In this document: piece by piece, positions 56,379 to 64,000 of the stretch
How the letters are laid out: every line of letters begins with the position of its first letter
How positions within the stretch are numbered: the stretch's first letter is position 1
Assembly (NCBI GenBank): GCA_963169105.1
Contig: OY720634.1
Coordinates: 116,286,430 to 116,350,429, forward strand
Direction: 5' to 3'
From: Ceriagrion tenellum
Taxonomy: Eukaryota > Arthropoda > Insecta > Odonata > Coenagrionidae
DNA length: 64,000 nucleotides
The notes under the pieces: model-generated
What the model saw: only the letters and a program-made list of their open reading frames with translations
Told to the model about the DNA's origin: nothing
Databases searched by the model: none
Translations under genes and position numbers: made by a program

Positions 56379-59301
56379 GGCGGGCCATATTGGCCCCATG
56401 TTTATTAACATAAAATAATTCATGCTAAATATAAAAGATTTGGTAATCTCCTACAGATGTATTTGCTGGCACGACGCGTTTCACCATTCTGTAGTATACT
56501 CATGTGCGGCGTTCTTCGGTCAGGGTCGTAGATAAACAGCCCTGGACCGAAGCGTTGGGAAGGGGGGGGAGATTGGGAAGGTGAGTGAAATGGGAGGGAA
56601 TGGGAGCGTGGGTGTTAAAATCCTTTGGGTGGACCAAGTAAGAAAAACAGAACGTCGGTTATAGCTTGAGACAGCTTGGTGGCGGGAGAGGGGGTGGGTG
56701 AGGAAGCGGAGTAGTACTACCTGATACGGTTAAATTCAAATATAATCTAAATTATATTTATAAGGTAAGTTTTGGTTTCCATGACGATGAAAAAAAATCT
56801 TTTGCGTTATGGATAGATAGGAGACTGGGGAGACAGAGCTGGTTAACGAGGAAGTGAGTCCCTCTAAAGTAGGCTGACTCCTAGGCACTCTTTTATCCAC
56901 AACCACTGAATGATACGCTCCTTCCGAGGACGTTTCCGTGAAGCCTTCCTCTCATTCTGCATCAATGTGATTTCCTCAAGGAACGAGAACTCAGCGCCAA
57001 CCCGAGGATTTTCTATTTCGCTGCTCTCACCACATTTGTCCTGACCCAAATTCGCTGGCCTAACCCTCATCCGCTCGAAAAATAAACAATCGCGCTAAGT
57101 AGGTGGTGTTCTACCCACAGTGAGAAACGCCTTACTTGGAATGTTAAGTTCATGGAGGCGAGGACGTTTGGCTTTTTTTCAACCACCCGTGGAGACCGAC
57201 GGAGTAATGTGATTGCGATCCCTAAGAAGAAGAGACGCTGTAAAAAAATGTCGTCGATCAATCTTACTCAACGATGCGATCATTCTACGGTCGGAAAAAT
57301 GGCTTTACTGTGACCTACTGGGAGAATCGAAGGAATCGTATTTTAGGGTGCATCTAAAAGGTTCGATTTTGATGCTATTACTGCTGTAAAATTTATTTAC
57401 TAAAGCTTGAGTGTTTATTTTTCCGCGTGAGTTTTTAGTAATTTCGTTCCACCGTCATTTTATCTACTGGCAGAGTCCTAAACCTCAGATATAAGCATCG
57501 CCGCGATGTATTGTCGTTTGATAGAATTAAAGGCTGCATACTCTCTGGTTTTACGGCTTAGGTTGCTGATCTACGAGCTAAATGAGATAGAAATGCTGAC
57601 TTCCCATTTTCAAGCCTCGGGAGCCTTCTTAAAGACGTTGGAAAAATGTCTCTTTAGGTTGGTTGGTTGTTTGGACACTTTTTGGTGTATTTCATCTACT
57701 CTCTTGAGCAATCCAATGCCGTTATCAATTCTCCCATAATTTCATAATCTTCAAAACGAAAGGCAGAATGACAGGACTGCAGTTTCCAATAGCTATTAGT
57801 CTAACCAGGAGAATTGTCTTGTTATGATGTTACATTGGAATATGACGGTTTTATTTTTCTACGACACTATGTTTTGAGTAATATTTACGTAGAAGATGAA
57901 AATTATTGAATATTCATTTATTGTTCTAGGGGCATGACCTTTCAGAATACGAATAATATGAATGGTTGTACGAGCTTAATCAGAAATGAAAAGTATTGAA
58001 ACATAGAAAAAAGTGCTGGGTTTGACAGACATCAAATTTCACCTAGTATATAGAGTGCAAATAAAAACAGTTAACAAGTATGTATGGCAGAGTGCAAAGT
58101 AATACAGATGAATAAATTAAAAAATTCATATATAGAAATACAGCATAAAGGATTTGAAAGTAATACATGCCTATTTAATTTGAAAGTAGTGCGGTTAGGA
58201 CTATTTTTTATGCGTTTTGGAAGAGAATTCTAGAGATGACACACAATCACTAAGAATGAAATATGGAATACTATATATAGTGGAATTTTTTATTATAGTA
58301 ATTCGTTTTGGATTACTACGATGAAAGGTTTCCATGAAGTTGCGACTGTTGGGTCAACTAAATTAAGGCTGCCAGTGAGACTTTTAACTACGTTTATCAA
58401 TAGATACTGCTGCAAATAAGTTGACTCAGTCCATGATGTTTGTGTCCTTGTATATTACCCACTACTTATTATGTATGTACATGTTTGCGGTGGAACTCTC
58501 GAATTTATGTGCATTTCTGCAGCTGCAAAATACTTTAATACAAATAGCTTCTCTTACGATGGTGACATAATTATAGTGTTCTTCATTCGTATGGAAAAAA
58601 CTTCCCCTCCTTCCTAGTGTTTACGAGTTTTTACCTACCCACCAACCGTTGTAGCTTAATTAATTTTCTTTAGGGAATGGCGTAGTGCATGTTGGTGGAA
58701 ACTCAGCCCCTGTTTTACCCTTGAGGTGGCTCGCAGGTTATTATGTTGATATGAATAGAATCATTTCATAACCTATTGAATTATTGAAGCACAAATTTAG
58801 AATCTGCATATTCACATGTAAATACCAGAACTCAATGAATCAGGTAATGATCTCTGGTTTTAATGGGTTATAATAGTTTTAAACTGTCGGAAGTAGAGGC
58901 ACACTGCCGAGTGTGAAATAGATCATCCCTTTCCCCTGTGTGGTGGACAACCCTGAAATTATCGTGTAAGTCGATTCTGTATTCTTTAGTTGTTTTTAAC
59001 TGATCAACATCAGTATGTAATGATTTTTATGTGTATGTTCGATGCTTAAATGTAACCTCGCGGTAAGTTTCGCGAATCGACCCTGGGGTCCTATTAGAAT
59101 GTAAGGTGAGCCCTGATAACCATTTCATATTTGTTGTTTATAGCATTTAAAATTACTTTTAGTAGTAATAGTTCAATTTTGGTAGTCTTAAAATTTTAAT
59201 TGTATTATGTTTTAAGCCTTAAACGGCCTGGATAGGGCTGAGATACATCGGAATTGCTTTCTTTGCTTAGAGTTCAGAGTCTAGTCTTGGATTCAGACGG
59301 C
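56379..59301. other. Non-coding; G-rich patch at 56560-56640
   Basis: A run of G-tracts (GGGAAGGGGGGGGGAGATTGGG and following GGGAGGGAATGGGAG) near 56560-56610 could form a G-quadruplex on the + strand. Otherwise no supported gene or repeat. Confidence 0.4.
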
Positions 59302-59313
59302 GTGGCCATTCTT

Positions 59314-59471
59314 CTTCTTCTTCTTCTTAACTTTAATCCCAATTATTTGGGGTCAGCTTTTTGGGCTTTCAGCTTCCAGCGTGCTCTATTCAAAGCCATG
59401 TCCTCTTTGGCATCAATCTCATGGCAATGCCAATGGCATGACAATGGCAATGGTATGGAAAAGGCAATGGT
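59314..59471 (-). mobile_element. 5'-truncated LINE end with (GAA)n tail and perfect target duplication
   Basis: GTGGCCATTCTT occurs at 59302-59313 and again at 59472-59483, a 12-bp direct duplication that exactly encloses this element. On the minus strand it ends in (GAA)n (the CTT run at 59309-59328 on +). Upstream of the tail lies a reading EDMALNRARWKLKAQKADPK followed by TAA, matching the RTE-like ORF end (RxRWxxLxxxADP). The hairpin-like word CCCAAATAATTGGG (59339-59352 inverse) is just downstream of the stop. A perfect TSD marks a relatively young insertion. A SINE built on this tail is the alternative. Confidence 0.8.
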
Positions 59472-59483
59472 GTGGCCATTCTT

Positions 59484-62400
59484 TCCCTATTATTTAAAAA
59501 GTCGAGCCTCATTGCATAGTTGAAATTTTATTGCTTGGAAGGAAGCGTAAAAGGGTATCCCAAAATTTTCGAGACAGAGATTAGATCTATGACGACATTT
59601 CCCTTAATGAGGTGTAAACATTATTTATATTGGGAGACTGCTTGCTTTAATCACGGTCATAACTTGAAGGTTTCGCTTGAGGATCCTATGCAGAAACTGT
59701 GAAGATAGTCTGAAGATATCCTGCGTTGGAATGTCTCTCAACTTTAGAAGAAATATCGTTTTTTAAATAAATAATACGAGAGTAATTCGACGGATACTGA
59801 ATATAAAGTGTGAAGTCTATGTTAAGAAAAGATAGAGGCCACCGTACAATAATCAAGAAAATATTTGGACTCCGAGTCTAGCAGAAAGTTTGAACAGTTG
59901 TCTCTCAGAACATATATTGCCAAACCTGATGATTTGAAGTAACTGCATAAGTTTTTTTAGTAATATACAGTGTTATAATTTGATGAGGTACTTTAATGGT
60001 CTCGTTGATCCTGACTTTAGGTCTCGGAATTGGCCTTCTCCTCCCTTTGTTCGCTTAATTTTCCCAATACAGAAGAACTTTGAGGCAAAAAGTAACTAAA
60101 TCGTATAAACGTGGGATGTTGAGAATGCAGGGTGATTCTTCCTTTCCTTTCTTTTCCATTGCCTTACTTTTCCTACCTTTCCCCTTAAATTCCTTCTTGA
60201 TGTACGGACGACGGGTGTAATGCATTCCTTGAAGAAGAGTCTGTCTTCTATTTTTCGTATTTTCCGGCGTCCACTGGTAAAAACGAGTCCATTGATTTTA
60301 TTTCCAACGAATCTTGCGAGGGTCGCGTAGGGTGGGAAAAAATTTCCAGAATTTTTTTTTCGAAATTTATGGGCCTTGAATCTTATTTTTTTTTCCTTTT
60401 GATGCAAATATAACATATTCAAAAGTTGGAGTCAATCAAAAGGCGGAAACCCTTGCCGCAGGGGTGCCAAACTTTTCATTTATAAGGTTCAGAATTGTTT
60501 TTCTCTTCGTTCTTGTCCGACAAAAATGTTGATATACTTTCTCTATGTTAAATATATGCTTCCTTTTTTAACATATTTCTGTGCTAAACCATGTGTATTA
60601 CCGTTAATTTAACATAAATAATGGTCATGAAAACAGATGGACATTCCCTGGTGGATAGGCAACACGCAGGGTGCGTTTACGGGTATGGGTCAGTTATTCT
60701 CTCCCTAGAGTTTGTATCTCATTGTCAGTGCAGGTTTGTGTACCTCTGTAGTACTGAGTGTCTTCTTAATTTTTTATTAGGAACTTCAGTTTTATTTTTA
60801 CGCTCCCATCGTCCCATAAAATATTCACTAATTTTTAAAAATATTTTTTATTAATCATCAAATCATCGGATTTAGCTGAACAAAGCATCGGAAGAACCAT
60901 CAAGGGGCTGGTTAAGGGTTCTCTGTTCCAAGCCCTACCGTCTCAAGTCCACCTTCCACGAATAATAAAAAATTTCTTTATCGTTCTTGGAAGTTTGGTG
61001 TTGAAAAACATTTTCTTTGGAGATAAAGTCTGAGGTTTTAATTAGGGGGTACCCTTGCCCCCAGAATTCAAAATAATTGACCTAAGGACCCCTCCTTTTT
61101 GTGGTAAGTTCTTTCCTGGAAGATTCTTTTTCGAAGCTTTTCTTTAATTTTCTCCAATGGAGAATAAAGTCCTCATTTTTATTGCGAAAAATCAGGATTG
61201 TTCCCTGTAGATCCTGATTTTGGCGATAGCAGTTAACTGGTTTGTGAACCTAAGGTTGAAAAAGAGATTTTGAGGTAATCTGCCGTTCCATTGACCAGCT
61301 CCTATCTGATAATTTTTTTCTGCATTGAGGTTTTAAGGACATTTACCATTTTTTCGTTGTTTCAATTTTGGTTTGTAATGGGAAAATCTAGATGTAGAGT
61401 TGTGCGCTCGGTGCCTTATCACGATAGGTATCAGACTTCAAACAGACAAATGACACAGCTGAACGGATATGTATCGTAGCATCAGCTATGATGCAACCCT
61501 TTGCTGCTTTGGAAACTGAGAGATGGCCATGATCGGAGCACTATCCAATTCTTGGTTTTTGTGTATTATTTTCCTTTTCTTTACGAGTACTTGGATGATA
61601 GTGTGTTTGAAAGTGAACCGTATTCGAGAAGAGAAGTGAATTTCTCTCTTCGTGGCAGAAGGTTCTTTTTCGTCGGTATCTCTGCATCAAGAGGGAAAGT
61701 GTCACGCAACGGAGGGAATACATGGGAGCCGTAAGGAACTAGGCTTAAATTACTCGAAAAATTCAATTCAGTTGGCCTTCATTGTGATACGGAGGATATT
61801 ATGCTGATACTTCTCTATATTTCATGAACTGATAAAATGAAACTAAAAAAAGTAATGAAAGATCGTGAAAGAGATAAACTGCCGAGTTGATTGGAAGCTC
61901 ACTATAACTGATTATGTCAAAACAGTGACATTAACTAATGACCAATCCTTAAAATTAAACTATCCTATGTCCTCTCCCGCCTCCTTATCTCTACTCCCAC
62001 CTCTTCCTCGGCTGTGTCCTAACACCCCGTACCTCTATGGCTCGCAGGTTAGTGTCTAGATGTCGGTGAATGCCTGAGACGTATTGCAGGGAGTGACATG
62101 TGTGATAACGGAGCTCCAAGATGAGTAAGAGACGAGCTGTAGAGTTCATCGTATGTTAGGCGTACCCTGAGGAACGCTTGGAAGATTTGGGGTTCGGGTA
62201 TAAAGTTTAATATTGGCTAATGTAAGTTTGTGGTATATGTAAGAATTTAATAAAAGTTAATATTGCTAGATGGGATAATCTTTTTAGAAATGGATTTCTG
62301 AAGGGTGCGCCATTCAAGAGAGAGATAGTCCCTAGCTGTCGAGTGAGTGCCCGAGGGAAGAGGGGCATAAATTGCGTGAACTTGTGTGTCTATCGATTTT

Positions 62401-64000
62401 CATTGCTAGATAATTGAAGGAATAATGCTTGCTGTTTCAATTGATTTCCCTAATTTCCTTGAATATGGGTGTTTCAAAAATTACTAAATTTGTTCTTGAC
62501 TTTGAGGATTCCTGAGGAATATATTGTAGAGTGCCTTTTGTCTCATATTTATTTGTGAAACTATTGTTTTATATGTTTTTGATACAATACGAAATTTGTG
62601 GCTGAGCCCTTATGCGTTGTATTCCATAGAAAAAGGATTGTAATGATGTCTGAAACGCCAAGTAAAGGTTTCAGGTATGGATTATGACATATGCTAGGTA
62701 GTTACTTGCTCGGTCGACGTCAGTCTAAAATTTAACATTCTCTTTCAAAGCTTACATGTCATTGACTTTAGATCTAGAACGCTGGATATTTTGACCTCCT
62801 AAAACGTCGATATGAGACACTTTGATTCGTATTTGTTATCCTCTTTCCTTTTATAATTTGGGTCTCCTGTTTGTTTGGCATATAATAGTACCATTTTAAA
62901 CTTCCTCCCTCGATGTCTTTGGATTTTTATGCCCAAAGTGCACCCGACGATGTTGACAATCCATGAGTATTTTATCTGAATTTTTGCTTTTTTGGATCAT
63001 GTACCGTTTCCTCTTATAATCAATGATAATCACATGAATTTTAGCGGAATGAGACATACTGACGTGTAGGAAAGGAAAAAAAATTAAGCTATAGGTATGC
63101 GCTGATGAGGATGATAATATGATAAAGTCTTTTGTAAGGATTAGGATTGAGAATAAGAATGGAGTGTAGAGAGTACGAAGAGCAAATTAATTACTTGAAT
63201 TAAAGCAACAGATGGTCATGATCCACGCAATGGATTTGAAAATTCTCGGCTTTAATGTGTTGTTTTAAGGGCACGTCTGAAATGTACCTCTTATCTTTTA
63301 TACCTATCGCGGTAATAGAGACCTTAATGGCGGCTGGAATGGGGTAATTAATCCCGAAGGGAGAAGAGAGAAAGAGAGTGGCCACATTTCCCGTTTCAGG
63401 GGAAGAGAGAAAGTGAGGATGGCTCGGAATAAAAGGAGGAAGTTGAGGTCAATGCGTGAGGAGGGAGGGGATATTATGCGCTGTTTTCGCGTGCCTTGCG
63501 GGACGAGGGGAATTTTTGCTTCCGAGGGGAGGGTGAATTTGTGGGGGGGAAGGGAAAGGGGCATTTGGGGAGTGGTCACGCCCTTTGACCTTCCGATTCT
63601 CGCGTTAGCCCTGGCGTTGTTTACGATGACGTGCGTTTGCACGTTTTGTGAGAGGTTTGCCGCGTCGAAATTTGTGCGGTGGCGCTCTGTCATTTCAGTG
63701 AATATGGATTCACATTCGACGCATAGGTTTGCTCCACATATGAGAGATTCGCAATAAATATTTATTCATGTAGTTTGGTGGCTTCATTGCTTGATATTTT
63801 CAAACTGTAGGTTGAGCCGTTGAAAATGCTTAGGTGTTTCATGTTCTTACTAAGTTCTTAAGCGAGCGAAATATTCTTATGCTCAATGGTGCAGTCCGAC
63901 CATTTGGTCGGCTTAACGTCCTTCCAGCTCTTGAAGGCTCCTTGGACGTGGCTACTCACGATCCAAATACTGTATCCAGGGTCATAATGCCTCAATCTCT
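59484..64000. other. Non-coding; GC-richer patch at 63360-63730
   Basis: Holds the 41-bp repeat copy at 59698-59738. Frames at 63304-63757 overlap on both strands in GC-rich DNA and show no motif. No other feature was supported. Confidence 0.4.
59698..59738 (+). repeat. 41-bp dispersed repeat, copy 2
   Basis: 40 of 41 bases match 55573-55613; the single difference is G/A at position 10. Flanks are unrelated. Confidence 0.8.

Noticed and set aside
63304..63757. Overlapping 129- and 114-codon frames
   Set aside because: Both strands are open in GC-rich sequence and no family resemblance was found.

Overview
The window looks like nuclear DNA from an arthropod, most likely an insect with a large, repeat-rich genome. 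This is inferred from AT-rich sequence with almost no long open reading frames, several clades of decayed non-LTR retrotransposons (LINEs), a Gypsy-type LTR element whose primer-binding site matches animal tRNA-Trp, a Helitron, tRNA-derived SINEs and several fold-back or MITE-like DNA elements. No species can be named from the sequence alone. No bacterial-type operons, CRISPR arrays, rRNA genes or intact tRNA genes were seen.

Host genes are nearly absent. At the left edge (1-183, + strand) there is an open frame that looks like the 3' end of a gene, followed by an AATAAA at 249-254. A second possible host exon lies at 49598-49712 (+), bounded by good splice-like signals. Neither was recognised as a known family. 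The rest reads as intergenic or intronic sequence.

Layout. 0-8 kb: gene end, a degenerate hammerhead-like motif, a GC-rich block, a short tandem repeat, a CpG-rich block with a CRE palindrome and copy 1 of a short terminal-inverted-repeat (TIR) element (5789-6271). 8-26 kb: a LINE 3' fragment (8190-8720), LINE tails near 17.5-18.4 kb, copy 2 of the TIR element (19824-20383) and a 1.7-kb fold-back element with tandem-repeat arms (23558-25255). 26-30 kb: a Helitron (26593-29682) inserted between A and T inside a 156-bp tandem repeat and carrying a nested reverse-transcriptase LINE (27219-28985). 31-35 kb: two members of a tRNA-derived SINE family, several near-palindromic elements and a Gypsy 5' end (LTR, primer-binding site, gag). 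35-48 kb: many LINE C-terminal fragments on both strands, a hammerhead-ribozyme-like motif at 40362-40394, an inverted repeat carrying related motifs at 40848-41005 and a piggyBac-type MITE with TTAA ends (44838-45149). 48-64 kb: the candidate exon, two tRNA-derived SINE copies (one with a core resembling the V-SINE central domain), a 634-bp long-inverted-repeat element, a 41-bp dispersed repeat and a 158-bp 5'-truncated LINE with 12-bp target-site duplications.

The elements do not form a pathway. They record layered insertions: LINE into Helitron into satellite, and a ribozyme-bearing inverted repeat into a LINE. The most distinctive signals are the hammerhead-like motifs, the dated Helitron insertion, the tandem-armed fold-back element and the V-core SINE.
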